Shown one piece after another: positions 1 through 12,848 of a stretch of 64,000 nt of DNA. The notes beneath the pieces were generated by a model. The model ran no database searches, had not been told where the DNA came from, and saw only the letters and a program-made list of their open reading frames with translations. Where the stretch lies: assembly GCF_000203815.1 (NCBI RefSeq), contig NW_004457737.1, positions 124,001 to 188,000 of the forward strand. Direction: 5' to 3'. Each line of letters opens with the position of its first letter. The first letter of the stretch is position 1. This DNA comes from Cavenderia fasciculata. Lineage: Eukaryota > Evosea > Eumycetozoa > Acytosteliales > Cavenderiaceae. Made by a program: the position numbers and the translations under genes.

Positions 1-972
1 GAGAAAAGAAGGAGATGATGTCGTGATGACAAAGAATCTTTGCATCATTGTACTTATTTTTATCCGTTTCATGTCCTAGATTATTTAATAGATGCTTCTG
101 AGCCCGTTGACCCATTAATTTTTTCGAGCGATCTATACAACAGTTTGGGGCGGGTTGATACCAAGGTTGTCTTCGAAAGTTTTATTTGAAAGTGAGAGCA
201 CTAAACCATGCGAGTGCCCTATAAGACTTTGAAAAAGAGGTGTAACTCTGTTGGGGCATGATCAGCCAATGAAAATTGATCAAAGGCCAAAAACGAAAAT
301 ATCCTCTGGCATGGTGGTTTGAGACTTAACGGTTTGGGGGGAGTTCGCAGCATACAGTGGCCCATTTTCACTCGTTATTTGCTTTTAAATGAAGGGTTTG
401 TATCTGGCCACTCATCTCGACCACATCATTCCAATTATTCTTATTCCTTTCCTTTCGCGAATATAGAGACACACTAAAGCATTGAAAAGATATTATACCA
501 TCTGTCTTTTGTCATTGTTATTAGAAGGGATCCTCCAAAACATTTATTTAAAATAATATTTATTCAATCAAAAAAAAAAAGTTATCTCCTTGTTGCCCTA
601 TCGCGTAGTAGTTTGATCATCACCAACAACCTTTCAACAAAAGTTTCTTAATTAAACATCAATCAACTCACTCACTCTTAAATTTAGCAACATTAGAACA
701 ATCACAAAAACCAGTCTTCTGTTTTATTTTTACAACTTTACAACAATAGTGTACCACTACTTATCTCTCCACCAGATATATCTGTATATTAATAGTAATA
801 TTACTTTCCCTCCATAATATCAACAAACACCATTACTACCACCCAACCAACCATTTTTCATCATTGTAAAATCAACACAACAAATCTTATCATTCATCGC
901 AACCAATAATAATAATAATATAATATATATTTATATTTATATACGTATAATAATAGTAATAATACAATCACA

Positions 973-1649
973 ATGAATAATATTAAACTAGTAGTATTAG
1001 GTACAGGGTCAGTTGGTAAATCTTCTATCACCATCCGTTTTGTTCACAAGGAATTTGTTGACAAGGTAAATATATCACATGGTCACACCAAAAAAAGAGA
1101 ACATCATATTTGGTTTGATTGATTAATTAATTATTTCTTTTTTTTTTTCTTTTTCTTTTTTATTTAAAGTATGATCCAACAATTGAAGATTTATATAGAA
1201 CACCAATTGAATATAATGGACAAATATGGTGTCTAGAGATTATGGATACCTCTGGTACTGAAATTCTACGTATGAGAGATCTCTATATTCGTAATGGACT
1301 CGGTTTCCTCTTGGTCTATGGTATCAATAGCATGGGTAGTTTCCTAGAGTTGCAACAAATCAAAGAACAAATTGTCCGTGTCAAGGAAATGAAAGCATCC
1401 GACATGCCAATCCTAGTCATTGGAAACAAGGCCGATCTAGAAAGTGACCGTCAAGTATCATCTGACGAGGCTCAACAACTTTGTGCTAAATGGGGTGTCG
1501 AATTTATGGAGGCTTCCGCAAAGACTGGAATGAATATTGATTCCGTCTTTGAGAGTGTAGTCAAACAAGTTCAAGATAAACTATTGGCAAAGAAACCAAA
1601 GAAACAATCTATACTTAAAAAGTTGGATGCCAATTGTATTATTCTTTAA
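973..1649 (+). CDS. Rap/Ras-like small GTPase, prenylated
   Basis: Membrane-anchored GTP switch of the Ras family, 190 residues. Two exons, 973-1065 and 1170-1649, are joined in phase 0 across an intron that starts GTAAAT and ends TTTAAAG. The P-loop is GTGSVGKS, the effector region YDPTIEDLYRT, switch II DTSGTE, and the guanine motifs are NKAD and SAK. The run MRDLYIRNGLGF after switch II is typical of Rap, and Rap proteins also have Thr instead of the catalytic Gln in switch II. The protein ends KKPKKQS...CIIL, a polybasic stretch and a CAAX box; the final Leu predicts geranylgeranylation. Residues equivalent to Ras Gly13 and Ala59 are Ser here, which is unusual. I am sure of the family but not of the orthologue; a divergent Ras rather than a true Rap remains possible. 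Confidence 0.93.
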
Positions 1650-2636
1650 AGAAAGAATCACACATATATATGTGTCATGTGACAAATTTTAAAAAAGAGG
1701 CAAACAACCAAACAACCAAACAACCAAACAACAACAACAACCCTATTTATTTATATATATATATACATCACCAACCACAAAACAAAACCAACCGTACTAA
1801 TCAAAGAATCAACATCATCATTCACCTAAATTTGAATGATATGAATCATTATGTAGAACCAATAATAATATTTTTCCCCACCCACCCAAACCAACCATAG
1901 GCAACACCAACAATAATTTAATTCACAAACATATTCTAATATCAATAGTAATAATAATATAATATAATAATAATAATATATATGTAAAATATATGTAATG
2001 CTACAATGCAGTAATAATAATAATTATCTATTTATCAAATCAAAATCAAATCTGTTTTTTTTTTTAGAACATTCACACCTCCAAACTAATTTTAATAAAG
2101 TTTAAAACTCCTACATCAAGTAGAAAAGGAGGAAATTTAACAATAATTCTATATCGGGCCTGAAACCTTGACTTGATTAAATTAAATCTTAAACCTTTTT
2201 ATTTTATTTTTATAAAAAATATCTAGACAACTTTATGTTTAGACCCCTAAAACACCAATTATAGGTACTAATTTAATTATAATATTGACATATGAATATA
2301 TTTATTTATTTATATATTATATCCTCCACAAGTATTACCCCAAGAAAACTAGATTTCCATATATCTTTTTTTTATTTTTTTTGAATTTTTTTTGAAAATC
2401 GCAAAGTAGTTCATCAAAAGAGAGCCAAATTTGACAGTTCACAGCATCGGTTTTATCTTGTTGTTGTCGTCGTCGATCTTTGTTATATTACCTATAACGA
2501 TAAGTCCTTTTTCTGTCTATTTTACATATTTATATCTATATATATCTATATATCATATATATCCCTCTCTCTGTCTATCTATCTATCTATCTCAGTGGGT
2601 AGATGACAACCGAAAAGAACATCACAAATAGAACAG

Positions 2637-5600
2637 ATGGATTTTGAACATTACAACACTATTGTAGAGTTACGTCCTCATCCTACAACTCCTTCAACAA
2701 CTACACCAACAAAGTATAACACATCCGACAACAACAACAACAACAACACTCAACAACAACAACAACAATCAGTTGCTGATAAGAAACATTCAAAAATATC
2801 ATCTACAATATCATCAGATGGAAAATGGTGTTGGTACCATCATGAGAACCAACTATTCTTATATGATTCAACTACAGGTCGTCGTCTAACAACTTGGTGT
2901 TTTGTTGAAAGTAACAAAGAGGTATATATATATAGAACATACATACATAGATAGATACATATATACATATGATATTGATTGGCAACCTTATTATTCTTAT
3001 TATTTTGTAGTTAAATATACTTACAGTTACAGAATTAAATATATTTAATAGAATCTATTTACTATGTGCTGTTGGTGTAAGTCATAGTCAAAGTCATTTA
3101 AAGATATTGGATGTTCAACATGCGATGACTATTAGAACCATCACACTCCCATTTGCAGTGTCATTTATTAGACAATTGGTATCGGCTGACCCTATATCAA
3201 GCGATGATTGCATTGGAAGATTTAAATGCCCAGTTGTTATCGGTGCAAAGGGAGGTCAATCTTTGATCGTTGACATTGATTTCAATCCAAGAGACTTGTC
3301 ATTGGCATCGATCAATCGTCAATACTCTATCAAGGCAGTAGATGTAAAGACCTACAATGGTAAAACATTTTGGGAAGGAAACAAATCATCTCTTTATCCA
3401 TGTGTTTTAATTGGTTCTGGTGATGGTGGTGCTGCCAATAATAATAATAACAATCAAAGTCAATCAAATAACAATAACAACAATAATAATAATAATAATA
3501 TTTCCTCATTGCCATCAACTGATAACCATAGATTTGATTATCCATACATTGTAGAGACAGACTATGTATTACACAATCGTCAAGATATAAAGTCTCAAAT
3601 CAAGTATATTAAGCTTTCTGGCTCGGGTATCTATGTTACTGCCATTACCTATATTCCTTCTATTCAAGCATTGGCTATTGGTTACAATATGGGTTGTTTC
3701 CAACTCTTTTCAACTCACAATGGTACTCTTAATCTCGTCTATAGCTCCCCATACAAAGAGTTTGAACATCGTTTCCCAGTTACTCACTTTCTTTTCCAAG
3801 AGTTGGAAGATGATATGGATTCTTCAAGTTCATATCTTTGGGTTGGTAGAGGTAATTTGTATGTATCAACGGATTTAAATATATATTCTTAACGAAAGGG
3901 TGCCAACTAATACCTTCTTATTCTCTTTCATCTAGGATAAGTAATAATTGTCAAGTATCTATAATTTTGTATAAATTAGATTTTATTAAATCATCTACTT
4001 CATCAATGTCGGTCATAAAAAGTATTGATATTTTACAATCTATCGAGAATCAACAATTAAATATTACCTCTTCATTTATTGGTACTATTTTCAAGATGGA
4101 TTACTTTTTTAAACAAAACGAATTGGGTAAATTTAATCAACAACAAAAATGTAACCTAAAAATGATGATGATGGTATTAAAAGATTTCATTTATTATTTT
4201 TTTTTTTAGTTGATAATACACCAAAATCAAAATCTATATTTATTTATCAAACTCAAGATCAACAGGGATATCAACGTTTAGAAGTAAAGATTTTTGATTT
4301 ATCAAGGTTTGAAAAGTTTGGAAAGGAAACTGGTAATCCTTCAAAATGGCTTTACCAAGTTCAATTAAATAATAATATTCAAAATAATGTCATGGTAAAA
4401 TATAAAATTAAGAAAAGTAGAAAATTATATTTATATTTACTAATAACTATTCTATTTGTCGATCTAGAATTGTTGGATTGATAAATATAGTATTTCAAGA
4501 AATATTTATAATCCATTTGAAGATGAAATGGATGCACCATTGTCACTTTCACATCCATCATTTGATTTATATTTATTACAAGAGGATTCAGTTAAAAAAG
4601 TTCATTATCTCAATCCTCAGGAACATGCAGTCGATGCAATGGCCAAAAATGGTACTTTGACATTTAGTAATCCACAACCACTCTTTTCAAAGTTTATCGA
4701 ACACAAGATATTTAGTTTCCCACGATCAGAACCAGCTCTACAAACAAATGATTTCATTTTATTTGCTTTAGATAATAATATGTTTTCTTTAATTATTGAT
4801 TGTATGTAAATGACAAGAGAAGTCCTAATTGACGCTTAGAGTATATAAATATTAATTTTAATTTATTATTTATTAGATATTACAAATAGTACAGTTACAA
4901 TTGATTTTAATGGAAAAGAAAAGATTAATTACTTTTTAACAAATCCAAAGATGGTATTGGATATAACATGGGAATTTTTCGAAAATTTAGAATCAAGTAT
5001 CAATGTTGCCGATATTTTCTCGGTTGGTCAAGGAGAAAAGGCCACGAGAGAAAAGTTACAAGATAGATTGGAAATGGTCTATGTCAAGATGATGGATACT
5101 TTTAGCATTGTCGATAGTCTATGTGAAAGATATAAAACCGAGAATAATACAAACGAAATTACATCGAATCTTGAAAGAATGTACAAAACCATCTTACAAT
5201 CTACTCAACACCTCGAAGTATTAAAGTGGGCATTGACCAATGACCTTCTCACTGCACCAGTACAAGCTCAAATTGATAAGGTTTCGGCATTGGTATCTCT
5301 CAAACGTTCCAATAACAAACAACTCCTTTCAACTTTGGGTCAAGAACAAGAAAACAGTCCATTATTTATTGATATTCTATTCAAAAGAATTTCAAAACAC
5401 GATACCTATCCTCCATCCTCAACCATTGAATTTAAAAAGTTTTTGGATCTTTTCAAATCTTCAAACAAGTTTACTAAATTGGTTCAAATAGTAAGAAACA
5501 AAAAAAAACACAAACTACAATCATGAAAGCAAAATATTTATCTTTCTCTCTCTCTCTATTATAGTTATTTTATTTATTATTAGATTTGGATACAATTGAA

Positions 5601-8600
5601 AGATTACCATCAAATTTATTATCATCACTTCAAAATACTTTTTGTATATCTCCAGATGATATTTCATTTATCCAAGGTATTTGGGGATTAGATTCTGCAA
5701 ACTTGTATGAAGATATTCAATTATCAATGAATGTAAATTATCACACAAAAAAAAAGAGATACGAATTTGACTTTTATTCATTAATGTTATTTTCTTTTTC
5801 TTTTTCTTTTAGGATTCTTATCGTGAATTAAATTCTAGCACAAAATCAAAGAAATATGGATATGAAATATTATCAAGATTCTATGCAAATGGTTCACACA
5901 TGAATGCATTGTTTTTTATGAAATCAATTGGATTTGATCCAAAGGATATCCAACAAGCTACTTTGGCAATGAAGATCCTTCTCTCAAATGATTCTTCGGC
6001 ATCATTAATGGAAGCTATTATTTTTGAAAGAAACTTTAGAAAGAAATTTAATACCTTGGAGTTGGATTCAATTGAAAAGTTATTATATCTTTTATTTGAT
6101 TTTTGTACTAAAAGTAAGTGACAATATAATTATTTAGATTGTGAAGAGATAGTATTGGTTTATTAATATTTCTTTTTATTTTTATTTTTTTTATTAGAAA
6201 AAAAATTAGATAAATTAATGGAGATGCCATTGGATGATATTGAAGATCAATGTTTTGTTCATTATTTGTATGGTATTAATGCATCTAAATTGGTTCCAAT
6301 CTATATGATTCGTAGAGGTAGAATTGTTGAAGGTTGTAATGTTCAAAGAAAATTACAACGCACAGATATTTTACAATCAGCCACCTCTTCATCATCATCG
6401 TCATCTTCCCAATTGTCACCATCGGATCAACTTTATTCAATGTTTATGGATAATTTCTCTTCGTCTATTCCATCGTTGCAAAAGAATGCAATCACTCAAG
6501 AGGTTCCAAAATCTGACAACTTTTACGATTTTGATATTCCAGATGAACCATTGTCGATTCGCGGTGCCAATTCCAATACAAATGAATGCAACGTACCATC
6601 ATTTGGATACCAACCATTCATTAGAGACCATCCAGTACCCAAGCTCTACAATGACAGCGACGATCTAAAGGCTCAAGGTGATGTTGGAAACTTTAAAGGA
6701 TTCACAAAGATTGACAGAGCAGCTCACATTGAACCATTCAATGCAGAGGCATTTGCTCAACAACACGATGATGCTTTCCTCAAGGGTAAAGATATTATTC
6801 TAGACTCTTCGACAATGACCGACGACCATACTATGCATGATGACGATGATAGTGACAATGGTGATGATGATGATGATCAAGACTTTGAATTCTCACAATC
6901 ACAAGAGACTCAAACACCAAAGCCAGTCTTGTTAAAGTCTGCCCTCAAGAATGCACAATCACCTTCGAGTAAACGTAGAGTCCAAATTCAAGAGTCTAAA
7001 AACATCATGTATCCTATCGAATCAAAGGAAGATGTTATTGCCTCAACAGACGAAGATACCGACGATGAAGATGACTACAATGATGACGATGACGAACGAT
7101 TCGATGATGCCGATGAAGACCAAGACGAAAATCTAAATTATTATCAAACTCAACAACATGTTGATCATGATGATGATGATGACGATGAAATGGCAGAAGA
7201 AGATTCATTGTATGGAAAGAATAGTAGCAGTCTTTCCAATATTAAAAGTACCATTAGATCAATGATGAGAGATGTAAATCAACAACACCAAGACGATGAT
7301 GATGAACTTCGTGATTCTCGAATCTATCAAGGTATGGAATTTGAACAAGATATTGGAATGGGTGAAGATGAATTTGAAGAAGTAGAAGAACTTGATGAAG
7401 ATGGAGAGGAAGACAATTACCCATCAACACAGCAATATCTCACCAAGAATAGAAGTAGAATCAGAGAATTGGATGATAACGACCAAGAAGTTGAAGAGGA
7501 GGAAGAAGATGATGAAACTATTCTTGCAGGTATGAAGAAAACTGGTTACATTTATCAATCAGATGAAGAAGATTATGATTTTGGTGAAGATTCACTCGAT
7601 GAATATGACCTCGACGATGGCTACCAAATTAGACAACATGTACCAATGCCAATGGATGGAGGCACTCAAGATGATCCTTTTGAAATTTTGAGCTCTGACG
7701 AAGAGCAAGAAAAGGAACAACCCCCACCCAAGCCAAAGGCATCTAAACACCAAGCCACCTCTAAATACTCTTATGACAACGATCAAGATGAAGACCTCTC
7801 ATCTGATTACTCAACCAGCACTAGTTCAGGATCTCCAAAGCAACCATTCGTCTCTGAACTCCCATCTTCATCTCCTCGTCAAGCCCAACAACAAGATGAT
7901 GAACAAGAACAAGAACAAGAAGAAGAAGAAGAAGAAGAGGAAAAAGAGTTCAACCCATTTGTACAAGAAATAATCGAGACCACCTCTAGCAAGGACAATC
8001 AATCATTTGACGAGTTTATGCAAGAGAATCAAATTTCCTTTGATGACATTGCAACAAAAGATTCTCCCATCTCCTCTCAACCAATCCAAAATATTTTAGA
8101 AACCCAAGCTTCTTCTAGTACTATAGATGAAGAAGAAGAAAAAGAAAAAGAGGAAGTAGAGGAAGTAGAGGATGAAATAATTGAAGAGGATGATGTTGAT
8201 CAAGAAATTAAAGAGGAAATGGAACAAGAAAAACCTTTGGAAGAGATCATCGATGAAGAGATTATTGAAGAGGCAGCTCAAGAAGAAGACATGCAAGAAG
8301 AGGAACAAGATGAAATTGAAGCTGAGGAAGAACAAGAAATTTTAGATCGAATTGCTCAAGAGGAGCAGGAGGAGGAAGAAGAAGTACAAGAAACCAAAGA
8401 AGTAGAAGAACAAGAAGAAGAAGAGGAGGAGAAAAGTGAAGATGATGAAGTTACGAAACCATTGGCGAGAAGAGCAAGTAGAAAAGCTAGAGAACAACTA
8501 AGTACCATTTCTTCTGCAACCAAGAAAAAGAAATCAAAATCAGCAGCAAAACCATCAACTACGGACAAGAACAAAAAAAAGGATAAGAAAAAGAAAAAAC

Positions 8601-8635
8601 TAGTGACAAATAATAATAATAATAATAATAAATAA
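2637..8635 (+). CDS. elys: ELYS (AHCTF1/MEL-28)-type nucleoporin
   Basis: Predicted 1795-residue ELYS homologue. In animals ELYS seeds nuclear pore assembly on chromatin and binds the Nup107-160 complex. Nine exons keep frame: 2637-2921, 3011-3858, 3936-4150, 4210-4394, 4468-4801, 4877-5490, 5565-5732, 5813-6113, 6198-8635. The N-terminal part matches the animal beta-propeller (ALAIGYNMGCFQLF, SSYLWVGRGN). The middle matches the helical domain: LFYLLLDLDTIERLP, FIQGIWGLDSANLYE, and LYGINASKLVPIYMIRRGRI after the acidic DIEDQCF segment. The last ~650 residues are low complexity, very rich in Asp and Glu, and finish with a Lys-rich tail. I see no classic AT-hook core (RGRP), so chromatin contact, if kept, may use the basic tail. 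The order of conserved blocks along the whole length makes the assignment strong; exact exon edges are less certain. Confidence 0.85.
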
Positions 8636-8917
8636 CAGATAATTAATTATATTAATATATACATATATAATACATATATTGATTTTTCTAAGAGTTTAAT
8701 TGGACAATTAAAAATAGAATTTAAATATCTTGAGATAGTTTTGTCAATTTCATGAAACCCCCATAAACCCATCGTTTTATTTTTGTTCACCCCCCAACTA
8801 CAACTATTTATTTTTGAATAGTAGTTCATTGCTGTCTCTTTCTTATTATTTGTTCGCCCTAGGGTTATCTCTTTTAATTCATTGTTTTATATTATATTGT
8901 AAATTTTTTAGTTTTTT

Positions 8918-10677
8918 ATGGAAGATATAGTTTATGATTGTATAGTTATTGGAGGAGGTGTAGCAGGTTTAAGATGTGCAACATTACTACATCAACAAAA
9001 GAAATCAGTATTGGTTTTAGAAGCAAGAGATGTATGTAGTATTGTAGATTTACATCTTTGACATGTTTATCAATTTATTTACATTTTTTCTCATCATCAT
9101 CAACATTAGAGAATTGGAGGTAGAACCTATGGTATTGAATATAATGATTATATGTGGGATGTTGGAGGACAATGGGTTGGTCCAACACAGGATAGATTGT
9201 ATAGTTTAATTAAAGAATGTGGTCAACATACCTTTCCACAACAACAACAAGGTAAAAAGGTTATTGAAATAGATGGTAAAACATCTGTCTACTCTGGATT
9301 GATACCACCTGTCAGTTTAATTGGCCTTTTAGAACTTCAATTAATCCTTTATAGATTGGAAAGAATGACCTTACAAGTTGATCCTTTAGAGTATGTTTAA
9401 ACTAAATACTTGACCACAAACTATATATTGACTTTTTATTTATTTATTTATTATCTTTTAGACCATGGAAATCTAAAAATGCAGATAAATGGGATTCAAT
9501 AACAGTACAAGATTGGATAGATGAAAATACTTATTGTAGTGTGACAAAGAAATTAATACACGTTGCTTTTATTGCTGTATTTTCATGTGACCCAAAGGAA
9601 ATGTCATTATTGTTTGTACTCAACTATTTTAGAGGAGCTGGAGGAGTAATGAAGACATTGGATGTTCCAAATGGTGCTCAACAAGATAGAATATTTGGTG
9701 GAAGTTATAAATTGTCACAAACAATGGCCAATAATCTGGGATTGGATACTATTGTCAAGCTCAATCATGAGGTGGTTGACATTCAACAATCGAGAAATTC
9801 AATCTTTTCAAACATTCGATGCTCCAATGGACGTAGTTATCACAGCAAGTTGATAGTCATTGCTGCACCACCAATCGTTGTTCAAAGTATCCAATTTACA
9901 CCACCATTACCAACCCCAAGAGTTCATCTTCAACAACGTATGCCAATGGGACAGGTTATCAAATTTATAGTTTTCTATGATAAATGTTTTTGGAGAGACT
10001 TGGGATTTGCTGGTGAAATTCTTACAGACAGAGAGTCTGCATCTGTTCTCTACGATGGTAGCTTTGAAGATGGTAGTAAACCATCGATTGTTGGATTTTT
10101 TGAAGGATCTGCTGCAAGAATATGGGCCGATCGATCAAAGGAAGAAAGAAGAAAGGAGGTTTTGGATATCCTCTTCAAATCATTTAATGATAAAAGAGCA
10201 TTGGCACCTTGCAACTATATCGATATGGATTGGATGTCTGAAAAATATTCGTTGGGTGGTTATGGTGGATATCTTGGTCCAGGGGTACTAACATCCGTTG
10301 GTAATGCTCTTCGTGAACCATATGGAAGAATTCATTTTGCTGGAACAGAAACTGCAACTGAATGGCCTGGTTACATTGAAGGTGCTTTACAATCAGCAGA
10401 AAGAGCTAGTGGAGAGGTTTTAAAACATCTCAAAACAGTTGAATCTGAGTTTGGACAACTCAATAATCCATCATACAGTTCAAAATCTTGTCAAAATGAA
10501 TCTAGTCAACACTTTTCATACAAATATCTCGATACAACCATCACTAGAAATCATTCCAAATCAGGTATTCTCAATAGTACTACTGCCATGTTACTTTTAT
10601 CAACAACAACTTTATTTTTAACAGTTTATCTTTTGGTTAATAGACAAAGTATTTCCATTTTAAAATGGTTTTTATAA
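8918..10677 (+). CDS. Flavin-containing amine oxidase (MAO-like), tail-anchored
   Basis: Oxidises amines with FAD, giving aldehyde, ammonia and peroxide; 536 residues, the size of mammalian MAO A/B. Exons are 8918-9031, 9110-9390 and 9462-10677. The N-terminus has the dinucleotide fold VIGGGVAGL...VLEARDRIGGRT, then DVGGQWVGPTQDR, and near the C-terminus HFAGTETATEWPGYIEGALQSA, the amine oxidase signature. A hydrophobic stretch (MLLLSTTTLFLTVYLLV) near residue 520 looks like a C-terminal membrane anchor, as in outer-mitochondrial-membrane MAO. The region that carries the flavin-linked Cys in MAO (SGGCYT) reads SLGGYGGY, so the Cys is replaced and FAD is probably not covalently bound. Substrate is unknown; polyamine oxidase activity is an alternative. 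Confidence 0.9.
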
Positions 10678-10721
10678 ATATAAGGATAGGACAAATAAAT
10701 AGTTAACTAGACTCTATCTAT

Positions 10722-12647
10722 CTAGTCTTTTAAACATTTGTTACAAATTGGATTCTTGTGTTTATCATTTCCAAATATGGAACCATGAGGAATGACGACA
10801 GAACAAACTGAGCACTTGAAACAGTGTGGATGGTAGGTAACACCAAGACAAAAGATGGATGCACCTCCAACAATGGCTCCGCTGCAACCTGGACAACGAT
10901 CAACTTTTCCACTAATCAAACAATAAGAGCAACAATAATTGGACATGTTACTTGTAACTCTATCCTTTGAATAGTTTTGATCTTTGATTACACTCTTGCA
11001 CGAACAACATTTGAAACAATCTTTATGATATTTCTCTGAATCTATTTGAACATATTCTAGAAAGAAAAAAGAAAATAATTGTTAGAAGACAAGAGAGTGT
11101 TTATGAAATAGATTGTTTAAAGACATACGTTCACCATTTCCAAATCTTTTATAACAAGTTGAACAGAATCCATTTGCTTTTCTGTTTGCATTATTTCTAT
11201 CATTTAAAATGATTTGACATGGAGAACAGAGATAACCATTTTCATCGGTATGATATGCATTGTAGAGTTCTGTTCGACAGATATAACATGTAAAACAAGA
11301 TGGATGGAATCTATCACCAATTGAATTGATAATCATTTTATCCCAAATCTCTTTTCTACATTTATGACATTGGATAGACTCTAGTTGGAATGATGTTGTT
11401 CCATTATCTTTTACATAACTAACAGTATAGCTTTGCATTCCATCACCACTTCCTCCACTTCCAATTGAATTTCCTTTTGACAATGAATATGGATGAATAT
11501 GTTGTAATGACATTTCTCCAGTGGTCTTTGTAGAGGAAGATGATGATGACGATGACGAGTCCAATGGTTGGAAATTGTTGTGATTTGAAGTTTTAACAGA
11601 CATTACATTTGATCCAACCATTAAACTTGCTGGTGATTTAGTAAGAGTAACTGCTTTTGGTTCTTCAACTATTGAAATATTTACATTGTACTCTTGAGCT
11701 TCACTTTTTTGTTCTTGTTGGCCATGTTGTTGGTTGTGTTGGTGGCTTTGGTGTTGTTGGTGTTGTTTTTGTTGGTGCTGATCATGTACCTTTAAATAAT
11801 CTTGGATATTATTTAAACTATTGGCAGGAGTTTTATTGAAATTACTAGTAGTGTGAGATTTTTGAGAAGTAGCCGACACAGAAGCAACCGATGTCTTTGG
11901 TTGGTTGAGATAATATGGTGATGATATTGTATGTGACATTTCTTCCATTGAATCTAGAATTGATTCCAATGATTTATCAAATTGATTATCTGTACTTATT
12001 GATACAGAGTTTACAATTATTGGAACTTGTTGTTGTTGATAGTGATGATCAATATTAATTTTCTCAAAATCAGTATTTGATTTATTACTATTAATTTTGT
12101 TGGAATCTTGATTATATTCTTGTTGTTGTTTTTGTTGTTCCTTTTGATGATGATGGTGGTGATGATGTGATTGATTTGATAATTCTAGTGATGCTTTGTC
12201 TGGTTCCTCAATGACTGATATTTTAATAGTTGAAGATGGTGTAGGTGACAAGGTCGATGTTGATGTAGATGATGTTGAATAATTATGCTTTGTAAATTGT
12301 TTTTGGTTATTGGAGTTTTCTGATGGATTGGATAAACTTGGATCAGATGGTTTTGTTGTGGTTGTTGATATTGTTGGCTTTTTAACTAGGTTAGAAGAAG
12401 AAGAAGAAGTAGTGGTGGAAGCAGAACTTTTAAAAGAGGATGGTTTTGTTGGTTTATTGAATTTAATTGGTGTAACCGGTCCTCTTGGTTTTTTAAAATC
12501 TAATTCACAATATGGTAATCTATCTATTTCAAAATAGAATTCACCTAATGGAATATTACCTACGAGAAATTAATTAAAATAAAATTAATAATATTAGATC
12601 CATTCTTTAAAAAAGATTAATCAATCAATGCATCTGTCGATATATAA

Positions 12648-12722
<75 letters not shown>

Positions 12723-12848
12723 TATTTTTAAGATAAAAAAAGACATACAATCAAAACAACAAAAACACTTGGGATGATAATGAAATCCAAATACTTTAAT
12801 TGACTCCTCCTCCACTCGAGTTTGACACATTCTGCAAGTAACTAGCAT
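10722..12848 (-). CDS. Four-LIM-domain protein with long linker
   Basis: Zinc-binding LIM protein of 621 residues, probably a cytoskeletal or signalling adaptor. Exons on the minus strand are 12848-12749, 12559-11129 and 11056-10722, with matching phases. LIM1 lies at residues 5-55 (CRMC, HPKC, CFDC, CELD). A linker of ~370 residues, rich in Gln, His and Ser, follows. LIM2 starts at ~431 (CHKC, HPSC, CYIC, CSPC), LIM3 at ~499 (CSTC, HKDC, CCSC, CCSYC) and LIM4 at ~560 (CPGC, HPHC, CSVC, CNKC). The linker carries two related motifs, [12 protein letters not shown] and [12 protein letters not shown], and an LD-like helix, [12 protein letters not shown], that recalls paxillin. The separate N-terminal LIM differs from paxillin, where all LIM domains are C-terminal. 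Intron 1 holds a (TAGA)n tract. The gene is convergent with the amine oxidase, 44 bases apart. Confidence 0.88.
12649..12721. repeat. (TAGA)n microsatellite in LIM gene intron 1
   Basis: About 18 perfect GATA/TAGA units inside the first intron of the LIM gene. It is translated in one minus-strand frame as a Ser-Ile-Tyr-Leu repeat, which is an artefact of reading through the intron. Confidence 0.95.

Noticed and set aside
12649-12721. Repeat arrays as a possible CRISPR
   Set aside because: All arrays in the window are short tandem microsatellites without spacers, in a eukaryotic genome.
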